64,000 nucleotides of DNA from NCBI RefSeq assembly GCF_025717675.1, contig NZ_JAJIRT010000001.1, positions 1,550,001-1,614,000 on the forward strand, read 5' to 3'. Each line of letters starts with the position of its first letter. Within the stretch, counting starts at the first letter, position 1. Made by a program: the position numbers and the translations under genes. This document shows positions 34,280 to 43,619 of the stretch, in pieces. A model generated the notes under the pieces. The model had not been told where the DNA came from, did not search any database, and saw only the letters and a list, made by a program, of their open reading frames with translations. The stretch comes from Paucibacter sp. DJ2R-2. GTDB lineage: Bacteria > Pseudomonadota > Gammaproteobacteria > Burkholderiales > Burkholderiaceae_C.

Positions 34280-35761
34280 TCAGCGCGGCGCCTTGGTGAA
34301 AGCGATCACCTCCTGGGTGCTGGTGACCGCGCCAGTCGGTGCGGGCAGGGTGCTGACGGTCACGCTCTTGGGCAGCATGAAGGGCAGGGCATCGCTGCTC
34401 CAGAGGGTCAGCTCGGTCGGCACGACGAAGCTGGACTGCAGCAGCGGCAGCATCATGCTGAGCAAGGGGCTGGTGGCGGCCGGGCCTTGAACCTGGAAGT
34501 CCTTGAGCGCGAACTCGACCCGGAACTTGCAGCTGTTGGCAAAGCTGCCCGCAGCCGTGCTGACGGTTTCGTTGGCCTCGCGCCGAACCATGAACTCGTA
34601 TTTCATCACCAGGGCCGTGGCGCCACCCAGGGAGGCAAAGGCGTCGCTGACGCTCTTGCCCTGGGTGGTGGCCGTGACGCTGATCTTGCCGCTGCCGCCG
34701 CCGGGGATGCCGGCTTGGGTCAGTCTTTGCTGCCAGTCGGCCGGCTCGTAGCGGGTGACGGTGTCGGCGGCACCCGGTGTGGCCGCGTCCTGCGCCAGCG
34801 CGGCGCCGCTGACCGGGTCGAGGTAGAAGGTACCGACACCTGCCTGGGCGGCCGTGATGCCGCTGGTGCTGACCGTGCCGACGATGGCGGCCCGGCCCTG
34901 ATAGCTGCCGGCGCTGAAATCGTACTTGACAGTGAAGGGAGCGGCTCCGGCCGCGCTGGAGGTCTGCCGGTAGGTGACCGAGTCTCCGGCGCGTGCCACC
35001 AGCGGCGCGCATTCATTGCCGCTGCTGGGAGCGGGGGAGGGTGCGTGGGTAGGCGACGGGGCAGGCGATGGGGCCGGTGTCGGCGCCGGGCTGGCGCCGC
35101 TCCCGCCGGCGGCCGGGTTGCGCCCTTGCAGATAGCGCCCGGAGCCCGTGGCGCTGCCCATGTCGGTGCCCGAGACATAGAGGCCGTTGAAGGCCGGGGC
35201 AAAGAAGTCGATGTGGCGCTGCTCGTCCAGCACCGCCACCACGCCGATGGGCTGACCGGCCATATTGGTGTTTTGGCAGACCGCGCGCACGGGGGCTGTG
35301 GCGGCGCTGGCGCCGGCGAGGCCGGCAGCGGGGGTGTAGCTCAGCACGCCGCCGGCCAGGCGCAAGCTGGCGGCGCCGAGCTCGGCCGCCGTGTTGCTGT
35401 CAAACACGGTCACGGCATACAGGCCATCGAAAGCGTTCAGGGCCGAGGCATTGAGCTCGGTTTGATTGCCGCAGCTGGCGGGGCTGGGCGCCGGAACCGG
35501 AGCCGGAGCCGGAGCTGGTGCTGGTGCTGGTGCTGGTGCTGGCGCTGGCGCAGGAGTGGGCGCGGGTGCAGGTGCAGGTGCAGGTGTGGGCACTGGGCTT
35601 GGCGTGCCGGCGGGCGCAGTGTCAGGCGCGGCGGTGCCGTCGTCTCCACCGCCGCCGCAGGCGCTCAGCGCCAAGGCGGCCGATGCTGCAATCAGCAAGG
35701 TACGGCCGTGGCTGGCTGGGCGAGCGCGGCGAGCGGGATGGGGCAGCAGACGTGGGTTCAT
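34280..35761 (-). CDS. Lipoprotein with proline-alanine repeat linkers
   Basis: This 493-residue protein has a lipobox (LALSAC, about 29-34) followed by GGGG, so it should be lipid-anchored. A long Pro-Ala repeat tract (about 51-93) spaces a first domain, and a second Pro/Ala/Ser stretch (about 225-247) spaces another. The C-terminal part (about 255-490) is beta-rich with scattered cysteines. I recognise no domain. The linkers suggest two globular units projected from the membrane. GGAGAA precedes the ATG on the minus strand. It is divergent from the secreted protein at 36003. Confidence 0.7.
   Translation of the reverse strand: MNPRLLPHPARRARPASHGRTLLIAASAALALSACGGGGDDGTAAPDTAPAGTPSPVPTPAPAPAPAPTPAPAPAPAPAPAPAPAPAPVPAPSPASCGNQTELNASALNAFDGLYAVTVFDSNTAAELGAASLRLAGGVLSYTPAAGLAGASAATAPVRAVCQNTNMAGQPIGVVAVLDEQRHIDFFAPAFNGLYVSGTDMGSATGSGRYLQGRNPAAGGSGASPAPTPAPSPAPSPTHAPSPAPSSGNECAPLVARAGDSVTYRQTSSAAGAAPFTVKYDFSAGSYQGRAAIVGTVSTSGITAAQAGVGTFYLDPVSGAALAQDAATPGAADTVTRYEPADWQQRLTQAGIPGGGSGKISVTATTQGKSVSDAFASLGGATALVMKYEFMVRREANETVSTAAGSFANSCKFRVEFALKDFQVQGPAATSPLLSMMLPLLQSSFVVPTELTLWSSDALPFMLPKSVTVSTLPAPTGAVTSTQEVIAFTKAPR
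35484..35608. repeat. Low-complexity (Pro-Ala)n coding repeat
   Basis: Tandem six-base units (variants of GGAGCC, GCTGGT, GGCGCT and GGTGCA on the plus strand) encode the Pro-Ala linker of the minus-strand lipoprotein. The runs of identical GCTGGT and GGTGCA units could slip during replication and change linker length without shifting the frame. Confidence 0.7.
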
Positions 35762-36002
35762 GGCGTGGTTCTCCGGTTCAGGTGAGGCAGGGCCGGTACG
35801 TTCTTTCTGGCAACTGGCACCGGTACAAGACGGGCAGAGGAAGCGAAGTCGCAGCAGACCGTTCGCTCCTTCCTGCTTTGGATACGCAGCTCACAACCAG
35901 CAAAAGGATCAAGGGCCTGGGGAAAGGTGCTTTTTCACCGCCGGGGCGGCGCTACAGTGCCGGCGCGGAGCCTGTAGAGCTCTGAACCGAGGGGGCTTGA
36001 AC

Positions 36003-37340
36003 ATGGGGTTCAGGAAGGACGCTGCGGGAGCAGCAGTGGTGGGTGACCGGCGACACCGAGGACGCTGGCTCTTGCTGGCAGCGCTGTGCCTGGTCTGGTG
36101 CGGCCAGGCTCTGAGCTCAGCTCAGGCGGCTGAGACGCTGATCGTCGGCCGTGCCGACGCCGACAGCCTGCCGGGTGTGAGCCTGGGCCTCTTGCTGTTG
36201 GACGGGCCCCGGCGAGTGCTGACGCTTCGATTGCGGGACGGCGCCCGGCCCGGCTCGTCGGGCTTGTCCTGGCGCGAGGTCGATGCCACCGGCTTGCGCA
36301 AGATCGACCGCTTTGCCGCGCCCCGCCTGCAGCTGCGGCGAGAGCCTGAGCCGTGTCAGTTTTCGCTGCGCTGGGGTGCTTTGCTGCCGCCCCCGCCACC
36401 TTTGCATGGATCGAGTGAGCGCGAGCACTTGCTCCAAGCCAACCACGCCGACGCGGAAAACGAACAGCCGGCCTGGCAGACGGACTTGCCCGCGGATGCG
36501 CAAACCTTGGCCCTGCGAGCCTGGCTGCTGGCCGATGCCAGGGCGGAGGCGGAGCTCGTCCTCTACGTGCTGGATCTGCAAGCCGGGTTGGGTTCGGCGG
36601 GGGAGTACCGCTTGGCGGGCTTGCCCACCCTGCCGCCGCTGAGCTGGAAAGGCAGGGATGAGCCGTGGTCCTGGCTGAAGGCTCCGGTGCGCCTGCCGCT
36701 GGAACTGGCCGGACAGTTTCCGCAGCTGTTCCGGGCGGTCTGGGCTGAACAGGCGCGTCAGCAGAAGAGGGGCGAGGCGTCGCTGCTGTTCAGCAGCGAA
36801 TGGGTGAACGGCCTTCATGCCTTTCGCCGGAGCCGCTATCTGGATTTGCAAACGCATGAACTGCTGGCACTGGGAGCGCCGGAGCTGCTGGCCTCTTTGA
36901 AGACTGCCCAGCTTCACCGCCTTTATCTGCGTCTGCGCGCTGCCGATGCACCCGAGCAGCTCAGTCTGCAAAAGCTGCCCAGGGCTGGTGCCGGGAGCCG
37001 CTCCTGGCTGGCGATTCAAGCGGCACAGGAGGATGGCGCCCAGTGCAGCGCGCATCTGGCCACGCTCTCGTGCGCGGCGCTGTGCCATGAGCGGATCGAG
37101 CGCTTGGCGCTCGACCCACCGGGCACCTATCTGCTGGAGCCACGGCGTGGCGAGCTGCCCGAGTCCCGCAGCGAGCAAATGCAGGCGTGCCGGGCTTCCT
37201 GCAATGCCCAGATGGCGCGGCTGGCCGCAGACGCTCAGGACTACGCGAGCGAGGGCCGCGCCCAGGCGCAGCAGGAGTTGTTGGATGGCTTGAGGCGGAT
37301 GACGGGGCCGGGATTCCTTGCCGCTGAGCGTCAGCGCTAG
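36003..37340 (+). CDS. Secreted protein of unknown function (445 aa)
   Basis: This protein has a long N-terminal region with a clear signal peptide (WLLLAALCLVWCGQALSSAQA). The mature part is about 405 residues, acidic/basic mixed and Leu-rich. It has six cysteines, four of them clustered near the C terminus (CSAHLATLSCAALC and CRASC). That spacing suggests disulfides. I see no known domain. I start at ATG 36003, which has GGGGG upstream; longer in-frame readings would be antisense to the lipoprotein's repeat tract. It is convergent with ubiA. Confidence 0.6.
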   Translation: MGFRKDAAGAAVVGDRRHRGRWLLLAALCLVWCGQALSSAQAAETLIVGRADADSLPGVSLGLLLLDGPRRVLTLRLRDGARPGSSGLSWREVDATGLRKIDRFAAPRLQLRREPEPCQFSLRWGALLPPPPPLHGSSEREHLLQANHADAENEQPAWQTDLPADAQTLALRAWLLADARAEAELVLYVLDLQAGLGSAGEYRLAGLPTLPPLSWKGRDEPWSWLKAPVRLPLELAGQFPQLFRAVWAEQARQQKRGEASLLFSSEWVNGLHAFRRSRYLDLQTHELLALGAPELLASLKTAQLHRLYLRLRAADAPEQLSLQKLPRAGAGSRSWLAIQAAQEDGAQCSAHLATLSCAALCHERIERLALDPPGTYLLEPRRGELPESRSEQMQACRASCNAQMARLAADAQDYASEGRAQAQQELLDGLRRMTGPGFLAAERQR

Positions 37341-37364
37341 CCCGCCAGTTGGCCCCGCGGCCCC

Positions 37365-38270
37365 TCAGCGCAGCGCCAGATCCGCCACCGTGCCCGCGAA
37401 CACCGCCAGGCCAACCCAGTGGTTCTCGCGGAAGGCTTTGAAGCAGCCCTCGCGGCTGCGGTCCTTGATCAGGGTGTAGTGCCAGACCACTTGCGCCGCC
37501 GCCACGGCCATGCCGAGCAGAAAGACGCGGCCAAGGCCCAGGCGCAGGCCCAGCGCCGTCCAGGCAGCGAGGTAGATGGCGTAGAAGGCCATCACGCCGG
37601 CCACATCGAAGCGGCCCAGAGTCAGGGCCGAGGTCTTGATGCCGATGCGGATGTCGTCATCGCGGTCGACCATGGCGTATTCGGTGTCGTAGGCCAGCAC
37701 CCAGAACAGATTGGCCACCAGCAGGGCCCAGGCCGACAGCGGCACGGCGGCGTTGATGGCGGCCAGGCTCCATTCGGTGCCACCCAGGGCGGCCGAGAAG
37801 GCCATGGGGATGCCAAAGCTGAAGGCCACGCCCAGCACCGCCTGCGGCATGTTCAGCACCCGCTTGGCATAGGGGTAGAGCAGGGTCACGGCCAGGGCGG
37901 CGAAGGACAGCAGGATGGTCGGCGCATTGGTGGTCAGCACCAGGCCGAAAGCCAGCAGGGCAAGACCTGCCCCCAGGGCCAGGGCTTCCTTCACCGAGAC
38001 CGCGCCGCTGGTGACGGGGCGCTGGGCCGTGCGTTTGACATGTTTGTCGAAATCGCGGTCGGCGACGTCGTTGACGCAGCAGCCGGCCGAGCGCATCAGC
38101 ACGGTGCCGCCGATGAAGACGGCCAGCAGGTGCCAACCCGGCCAGCCGTCGGCCGCGATCCAAAGGCTGCTGAGCGTCGGCCAGAGCAGCAGCAGCCAAC
38201 CGGCGGGCCGGTCCCAGCGGATCAGGTTCAGGTAGAGCTGCAGTCGTGTGGGCGAGGCGTGGGAACTCAT
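37365..38270 (-). CDS. ubiA: 4-hydroxybenzoate polyprenyltransferase
   Basis: This 301-residue membrane enzyme attaches the polyprenyl tail to 4-hydroxybenzoate in ubiquinone synthesis. It has about eight hydrophobic helices and both Asp-rich motifs that bind magnesium diphosphate: [19 protein letters not shown] (about 68-86) and [12 protein letters not shown] (about 191-202). I start at ATG 38270 ([10 protein letters not shown]), since a longer reading crosses the promoter region of the divergent sigma gene. Its partner ubiC is at 28951, not adjacent. Confidence 0.95.
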   Translation of the reverse strand: MSSHASPTRLQLYLNLIRWDRPAGWLLLLWPTLSSLWIAADGWPGWHLLAVFIGGTVLMRSAGCCVNDVADRDFDKHVKRTAQRPVTSGAVSVKEALALGAGLALLAFGLVLTTNAPTILLSFAALAVTLLYPYAKRVLNMPQAVLGVAFSFGIPMAFSAALGGTEWSLAAINAAVPLSAWALLVANLFWVLAYDTEYAMVDRDDDIRIGIKTSALTLGRFDVAGVMAFYAIYLAAWTALGLRLGLGRVFLLGMAVAAAQVVWHYTLIKDRSREGCFKAFRENHWVGLAVFAGTVADLALR

Positions 38271-38319
38271 GGGGCGGATTGTCGCCGCGGCAGAGAACTG
38301 CGCTGTAATGTGGGCCAGT

Positions 38320-38340
38320 CTTCCGCCGACCAAGCGGAAG
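38320..38340. promoter_or_regulatory. Inverted repeat upstream of the sigma factor gene
   Basis: CTTCCGC and GCGGAAG form a perfect 7-bp inverted repeat with a seven-base centre, ending 26 bases before the sigma factor ATG and lying in the ubiA-sigma divergent gap. It could be an operator or a 5' leader hairpin. No matching second copy was seen. Confidence 0.4.
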
Positions 38341-38366
38341 CTTCATTCCTTGCCACCGGCCTGCCC

Positions 38367-38924
38367 ATGACCCTTGAATCCCAACTTGCGGCCCTGCATC
38401 AGCCCTTGCTGCGCTTTGCGCAGCTGCAGCTGCGCCATGACAGCCTGGCTGAGGACGCGGTGTCCGAGACTTTTCTGGCCATCCTGGAGAAGCCCGAGGC
38501 CTTCGAGGGCCGCAGCTCGCTGCGCACTTACGCCACCGGCATCCTCAAGTTCAAGATCATCGACCTGCTGCGCAAGCGCGGGCGCGAGGTCCATATCGAG
38601 CCGCTCGATGAGCAGAGCATGGACGATGCGCTCGACGCGCTGTTCGCCAGCAACGGCCATTGGCAGGAGCCGCAGGCGGCCTGGCGCGAGCCCGAGCGGG
38701 CGCTGGAGCAGCAGCAGTTTTTCGCCACCTTGCAGGACTGCATCGACCGCCTGCCGGCCAAGGTGGCCCGGGTCTTCATGATGCGGGAAAGCCTGGACCA
38801 GGAGGTCGAGGACATCTGCGGTGAGTTGGGCATCACCAGCAACAACTGCGGCGTGATGCTGTACCGGGCGCGCATGTCGCTGCGCGAATGCCTGGACAAG
38901 AACTGGTTTCAGGTGCAGGCATGA
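38367..38924 (+). CDS. ECF-type RNA polymerase sigma factor (TIGR02943-like)
   Basis: This 185-residue sigma factor has a region 2 (AEDAVSETFLAILEKPEAF, TYATGILKFKIIDLLRK) and a region 4 (IDRLPAKVARVFMMRE, GITSNNCGVMLYRAR). The sequence matches the Burkholderiales-type family TIGR02943 as I know it. The next gene overlaps the stop by ATGA and encodes a small zinc-finger protein, which is the usual sigma/anti-sigma pairing. The start at ATG 38367 gives MTLESQLAAL. The signal it answers is unknown. Confidence 0.9.
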   Translation: MTLESQLAALHQPLLRFAQLQLRHDSLAEDAVSETFLAILEKPEAFEGRSSLRTYATGILKFKIIDLLRKRGREVHIEPLDEQSMDDALDALFASNGHWQEPQAAWREPERALEQQQFFATLQDCIDRLPAKVARVFMMRESLDQEVEDICGELGITSNNCGVMLYRARMSLRECLDKNWFQVQA

Positions 38925-39136
38925 AGCTGATGTTCGATTGCCGCGAGATGGCCCGCCTGATCAGCGATCGCCATGAGCAAGCGCTGGAACCGGGCGAACG
39001 CGCCCGCTTCCGATTGCATCTGGTGATGTGCCGCAACTGCCGTACGGTGGAGGAGCAGATGGCGTTTCTGCACCAGGCCATGCGTCGCCTGGGCCAAGCG
39101 AACGACAGCGAAGGCGACCCGGCCGTGCGCGGCTGA
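38921..39136 (+). CDS. Small zinc-finger putative anti-sigma factor
   Basis: This 71-residue protein has the HxxxCxxC zinc motif (HLVMCRNC, about 33-40) of ZAS-type anti-sigma factors. It lacks a membrane helix, so it should act in the cytoplasm. Its ATG overlaps the sigma factor stop codon (ATGA), which implies translational coupling. By analogy it binds the sigma factor and releases it on a redox or metal signal, but that is inference. Confidence 0.8.
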   Translation: MKLMFDCREMARLISDRHEQALEPGERARFRLHLVMCRNCRTVEEQMAFLHQAMRRLGQANDSEGDPAVRG

Positions 39137-39172
39137 AGGCTGCGTTGCAGTCGCTGCGCTGGTTTTGCCTGC

Positions 39173-39796
39173 TCAGCGCTTGCTGTTCATGCGTTCCACT
39201 TGCGCCTTGGCAGCCGCCAGCGGCCGCACGCCCAAGGCGGCGCGGTCTGCGTCGGTGACGGCGCTTTCGTCCACCTTGTAGAGCTCCCAGAGCTGGGAGC
39301 CTTCGGGCTTGGTGAACTGGGTGCCGTACCACTGCGGCTTGTTCAGGCGCATCAGGATGCGGTCCCAGGACGCGGCCCGCAGCCAGAGGGCTGACTCGTT
39401 GTCGGGCTGCAGCAGGGTGGCGACAGTGGCCAGTGCGTGGGCCTGGCGGATGTCTTCGACGCCGTCACCATGCTGGTAGACCATGGCGGCGTTGTAGAAA
39501 TCGGCGCTGGTGCGCGCCTTGCCGGCCTTGAGCAGGGCGAGCACTTCGACTCGGCGCTCCTGGTCTTGTTTGGCGACGATGCTCCAGTCGATGTTGTCAC
39601 GGCCCGGCGAACGTGCCGCCTGATCCGCGTCTCGGAGGCGCTGCAGATCGGCGTTGTTTTCGAGCGTGGCCTGGCCAGCACTGCTGCTCAAGGGCGCAGC
39701 TTGCGCTTGCGCGGGCAGGCTGACGGTGGACAGGGCCGCGCTCAACGCGGCCGCCAGCAGGGGGGCCGTCATCGGGCTTCGAGAGTGTTTATTCAT
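39173..39796 (-). CDS. Secreted DUF6624-like protein
   Basis: This 207-residue protein starts with a signal peptide (LLAAALSAALSTVSLPAQAQA). The mature part has YNAAMVYQHGDGVEDIRQAH and WDRILMRLNKPQWYGTQF, a pattern I associate with the DUF6624 family, often found next to sigma or signalling genes. Function is unknown. I start at ATG 39796 (MNKHSRSPM) rather than the upstream ATG at 39820, because the shorter start gives a cleaner signal peptide. It is convergent with the anti-sigma gene. Confidence 0.65.
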   Translation of the reverse strand: MNKHSRSPMTAPLLAAALSAALSTVSLPAQAQAAPLSSSAGQATLENNADLQRLRDADQAARSPGRDNIDWSIVAKQDQERRVEVLALLKAGKARTSADFYNAAMVYQHGDGVEDIRQAHALATVATLLQPDNESALWLRAASWDRILMRLNKPQWYGTQFTKPEGSQLWELYKVDESAVTDADRAALGVRPLAAAKAQVERMNSKR

Positions 39797-39816
39797 GGGG
39801 TCCGGTTCTCGGGGAA

Positions 39817-40893
39817 TCATTCGGTGCCTGGGGCCTGTGATGTGCTGCGCAGCTGGTGGGCCAGGGCCTCAATGTCCTGCGGCAGCAGGGCCTGTGCCTC
39901 CAGCACCTGGCGCTGTGGCCATTGCTGAAAGTTGGCGGCCTGGGAGCGGGCGTAGTGCGGGTCGTAGTGGCTGCGCATCAGCTCGGCGAACAGCGGCGCC
40001 AGGGTGGCGCTGCGCGCCCAGTCCTGCCAGCGGTTGACGGTTTCATGGCCGTGGCTGGGGCGCAGCCGGTCGAGGATCTGGGCCAAGCCGGCACCGTCTG
40101 CGCCCAGATAGGCGTAGTCGCGCAGCAGGAACTCCAGGCGCGCCTCTTCGCTGGCGCGCAGCTCGATGCAAGGGCTGGCGCGCATGCGCTCCAGCAGCGC
40201 TGACGGCACCGTGATGCGGCCGATCTTGCGGCTCTCGGCTTCGATGTAGACGGGCTGGCTCAGGTCCAGGCCGGCCAAGGCGGCATACAGCGCGGTGTCG
40301 AATGCTTTTTGCGAGGGCTGGGCTTGACCTGGCAGATCGCCCAGCATGGACCCCTTGTGGCAGGCCAGGCCTTCCAGGTCCAGCACCTGGGCACCTTGCC
40401 GGGCCAGGGCCTGCAGCAGCTGGGTTTTGGCACTGCCGGTGGCGCCGCAGACCACGCGCAGCGGCAGCGCCGGGCAGCGCTGGTCCAATGTTTCCATCAC
40501 ATGCTGGCGGAAGCGTTTGTAGCCGCCGGCCAGCTGCTGCGCGTCCCAGCCGACCAGGCGCAGCCACTGCACCATGGAGCCGCTGCGCAAGCCGCCGCGC
40601 CAGCAGTAGACCAGGGGCTTCCAGCCGATCGGCTGGTTCTTGAACTGCTCGGACTGCAGATGCCGCGCCAGATTGGCCGCCACCATGGCGCCGCCGACGC
40701 GGCGGGCCTCGAAGGCGCCTTCTTGTTTGTAGAGCGTGCCGACGATGCGGCGCTCTTCGTCGTCGAGCACCGGGCAGTTGATGGCGCCGGGGATGTGGTC
40801 GAGCGCGAATTCGGCCGGCGAGCGGGCGTCGATCAGGCAGTCGAAGCGAGGCAGTTCGTCGATGCCGACAGGGCCACGGTGGCTGCTGCTCAT
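39817..40893 (-). CDS. mnmH: tRNA 2-selenouridine synthase
   Basis: This 358-residue enzyme replaces sulfur by selenium at the wobble 2-thiouridine of some tRNAs, and also geranylates it. An N-terminal rhodanese domain has its catalytic Cys97 in YCWRGGLRSG. A P-loop, CGATGSAKT (about 149-157), opens the second half. KQEGAFEARRVGGAMV is also typical. The presence of mnmH suggests selenophosphate synthase elsewhere in the genome. The gene is also called selU or ybbB. Confidence 0.95.
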   Translation of the reverse strand: MSSSHRGPVGIDELPRFDCLIDARSPAEFALDHIPGAINCPVLDDEERRIVGTLYKQEGAFEARRVGGAMVAANLARHLQSEQFKNQPIGWKPLVYCWRGGLRSGSMVQWLRLVGWDAQQLAGGYKRFRQHVMETLDQRCPALPLRVVCGATGSAKTQLLQALARQGAQVLDLEGLACHKGSMLGDLPGQAQPSQKAFDTALYAALAGLDLSQPVYIEAESRKIGRITVPSALLERMRASPCIELRASEEARLEFLLRDYAYLGADGAGLAQILDRLRPSHGHETVNRWQDWARSATLAPLFAELMRSHYDPHYARSQAANFQQWPQRQVLEAQALLPQDIEALAHQLRSTSQAPGTE

Positions 40894-40935
40894 GGCATCA
40901 AAGGAGGCAGAAAGTTCATGCGCAGGCTCTCGAAA

Positions 40936-42282
40936 TCAGGCGGATCGCAGTGTCGCATGGGCGGTGTTCACCGGCGTGGTCAGCAGTTCGCGCAAGCGCA
41001 TGCGAACCAGCTGGATGTCGCTTTGCAGCTCGAAGAACAGGTCTGAATGGCGCGAAGGCACGCCGAGCTGCCGGACCTTGTCGCTCAGCGCATCGAGCTC
41101 GCGCAGCAGGCGGGCGGCGTCCAGCTCGCTGATCGGCTCTTGCAGCCGCGCCTCCACGGCGCGCAGCTGGCGGTAGGGCAGGTGCAGGCGTTCGCGTATC
41201 CACCAGCGGTAGATGCGTGGGGCGTAGTTGAAGAGCGGAAAGAACAGGGCCGCCGCTGACAGCAGCAGGGCGGCCATGCGTTCCACCTGCACCGCCATGC
41301 TCAAGGGCAAGAGGCGTTGCAGGAAGCTGGGCCCCTGCTTGTAGTAACGCAATGCCGCAGCGGCCATCGGGTACTCGGGGTCGCTGTTCAAAGGGAACTC
41401 CCCGGCGCGCTGGAACAAGCCGGCCTGGCCATGCTCGGCCACCAGGAAGCGGGTCAGCAGCTGGACCAGGTCGGGGTGCAGATCCTCCCTCACCAGCACA
41501 GCATTGGTGGTGGCCAGCAGTTCGACATCGACCATGGGCTGGTTGCGTTCCAGGTCGATGGCGCCTTGCGGCAGCACCAGGCGCACCAGAAAACTCAGGT
41601 GCCGCGTGATGGCCTCGGCCTGGCGCAGGCTAAGCAGTTGCACGCGATCGTCGTGCAGGAGTCGCTGCACCAGCGGTGAGTCGGCCGCGAAAGCCATGAA
41701 GATCACATCGGCCTGGCTCGTCAGCAAGGCCTCGGCCGCGGCCTCGCCGGCCAGGGGCAAGAGCTGGGCATTGGCCGCGCCGATGCCGTGCAGCTTCAAG
41801 ACCTGATCGGCCAGAACCCGCGTACCGCTGTCCTGCGGGCCGACCGCGATGCGCTTGTTCTTCAGCTGGGTCAGGTTGTTGAAGGGGTACTCGGCACGAT
41901 GAAAGATCCAGAGGATCTGGTGGTTGATGCGGCCCAGCGAGACCAGGCCTGGGCTTCGCTCTGCGTTCGAGACACCGCCTTGCACAAAGGCCAGATGCAC
42001 GCCGGAAGCGGGGTCCTTCAGCAGGCGCAGGTTTTCCAGCGAACCCTGGCTGGGAACCAGGGTGGAGCGGATGTGCTCGGCCTGCAAGGCCTGCTGGTAG
42101 CGCTGACCGAAATGCTCATACGCCCCGCCCTTGAAGGCTGTGGCAATGCCCACCTGTTTGGGCGGCGCGGGCATGGCATGGGCCAGCAGCAGCCAGAGCG
42201 CGGCCAAGAGCACCAGGAACAGGGCGAGGGCTTGGTGGGAGTAGCGCAGGCGTCGGGGCAGCGGGACGGAGAGGCGAGGCAT
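40936..42282 (-). CDS. TAXI-family TRAP solute-binding-like membrane protein
   Basis: This 448-residue protein resembles TAXI-type solute receptors of TRAP transporters (about 40-300: GIATAFKGGAYEHFGQRYQ, IAVGPQDSGTRVLADQVL). It is anchored by an N-terminal helix (about 18-36). A second helix near 332-352 leads to about 95 further residues that end in a likely coiled coil. No TRAP permease gene is nearby. A sensor or orphan-binding role is more likely than direct transport. I start at ATG 42282 (MPRLSVPLPRR), since the longer frame adds an unlikely cysteine-rich leader. Confidence 0.75.
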   Translation of the reverse strand: MPRLSVPLPRRLRYSHQALALFLVLLAALWLLLAHAMPAPPKQVGIATAFKGGAYEHFGQRYQQALQAEHIRSTLVPSQGSLENLRLLKDPASGVHLAFVQGGVSNAERSPGLVSLGRINHQILWIFHRAEYPFNNLTQLKNKRIAVGPQDSGTRVLADQVLKLHGIGAANAQLLPLAGEAAAEALLTSQADVIFMAFAADSPLVQRLLHDDRVQLLSLRQAEAITRHLSFLVRLVLPQGAIDLERNQPMVDVELLATTNAVLVREDLHPDLVQLLTRFLVAEHGQAGLFQRAGEFPLNSDPEYPMAAAALRYYKQGPSFLQRLLPLSMAVQVERMAALLLSAAALFFPLFNYAPRIYRWWIRERLHLPYRQLRAVEARLQEPISELDAARLLRELDALSDKVRQLGVPSRHSDLFFELQSDIQLVRMRLRELLTTPVNTAHATLRSA

Positions 42283-42496
42283 GGTCGGGGAGGGGCCGTT
42301 GCAAGAGGGCGAGGTGTTCAAACAGAGCGCGAAGTATCTGGCCCGACATGTCGGCGCGCTGCAAGTCATGCCGCGGCCGTGCGCAGTGCGCGCAAATGGC
42401 GGCTGAGGCCTGGCTATGCTTCGCCGCGCCGGCTTTGATTGCCGTTCAAGCCTTTATTCAAGACACAGGCGCCGCGGCAGCGTGGCGCCAGGAGAC

Positions 42497-43594
42497 ATGC
42501 GCGTGCCCCAGATCAATGTGGACTCTCGGCTGGCGACCCCCGTGGCCTCAGGCCCTTGTTTGCGCCAGGTTTGCGGCATTGCTCTGAGCGTGCTGGCCTT
42601 GCTGGCCTCCTTGCCGGCGGCTGCGGCCGAGGCCACGCCAGCCCCAGGCTTGGCATCGGCAGAAGGGCCTGTGCAGCGCCTGCGCTTCGATTACCACAGC
42701 AGTTTCCTGATGAACCTGCACCACTTCTTGCTTGACGCCTCGCGCCGCAAGCCGGAGCTGGCGGCCGAACAAGCCGCCTGCCGGCTTGAACCCACCGAGC
42801 TGGCGCCGCTGAACCAGGCGCGGGCCTTCTATGCCGAGCAATTTGAGCAGCGCCACCCCTTGTTCGATGCGGGCCTTGCCGCCATCAAGCAGGCCCTGCG
42901 TCAAGCTGAGGACGGCCGCCGTGACGCGCAGGGGCTGCGCGGCCTGCCGGAGCCTCTGGCGCTGCAGCTGAGCGCGGCCGCGCCCGCCTATGGGCGTTGC
43001 GTCTGGCCGGCCCACGAGGCCAGCAACCGGCGCTGGATCGAGCAAGCCCAGGCTCTGGACACACGATTTGGCGCTGCCGTGCAGGCGCGGCTCGAACGCC
43101 AGTTCACCCAGCCCTTCACCCGCCTGCCGCTGCGCACCGATCTGGTCCACATGACCGGAACCTACGAGGGCGCCTACAGCAGCGACGAGCCCGAGCATGT
43201 GCTCATGCCCAGCGGCCGCCCCGATTACCAGGGCGATGCGGCGCTGGAGATGCTGTACCACGAGGCCAGCCATGTGGGTGTGATGCGCCCCTTGTTCCGC
43301 AGCACGGCTGCCGCTCTGAAGGCCACGCCGCGCCCGAATGCCCAGCTGCTTTGGCATGCGATTCAGTTCTATACCGTCGGCCTGGCTGTGCAGGAGGTGC
43401 TGCGTCAGGACGGCGAGCGGGAGTACACGCCCTATGCGGTGCAGGGCGGGCTTTACCGACGCGCTCGTTGGCAGCAAGCGCTGCCCGCCATCGAAGCGCA
43501 TTGGCTGCCGTGGTTGCGCCAGGGGCGCCCCGGTTTCAGCGAGGCCGTGGAGGCCGTGGTGCAAGCCCTGCCCATGCAGCCGGTCTCGGACTGA
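42497..43594 (+). CDS. Exported HExxH putative zinc metalloprotein
   Basis: This roughly 365-residue protein has a signal peptide (IALSVLALLASLPAAAAEA). The only catalytic hint is YHEASHVGVM, an HExxH zinc motif at about 255-259, with no clear third ligand. The rest is helix-rich and has two or three cysteines. I do not recognise the family. Candidate starts are ATG 42497 and GTG 42503; GGAG at 42491-42494 is better spaced for the GTG. It is divergent from the TAXI-type gene and convergent with the Liv permease gene. Confidence 0.65.
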   Translation: MRVPQINVDSRLATPVASGPCLRQVCGIALSVLALLASLPAAAAEATPAPGLASAEGPVQRLRFDYHSSFLMNLHHFLLDASRRKPELAAEQAACRLEPTELAPLNQARAFYAEQFEQRHPLFDAGLAAIKQALRQAEDGRRDAQGLRGLPEPLALQLSAAAPAYGRCVWPAHEASNRRWIEQAQALDTRFGAAVQARLERQFTQPFTRLPLRTDLVHMTGTYEGAYSSDEPEHVLMPSGRPDYQGDAALEMLYHEASHVGVMRPLFRSTAAALKATPRPNAQLLWHAIQFYTVGLAVQEVLRQDGEREYTPYAVQGGLYRRARWQQALPAIEAHWLPWLRQGRPGFSEAVEAVVQALPMQPVSD

Positions 43595-43619
43595 AACGCG
43601 CCGCCGGGCGCGGCTTGTC

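Noticed and set aside
35484-35608. Short tandem repeats resembling a repeat array
   Set aside because: Units are six bases with no unique spacers and encode a Pro-Ala linker in frame, so it is not a CRISPR array.
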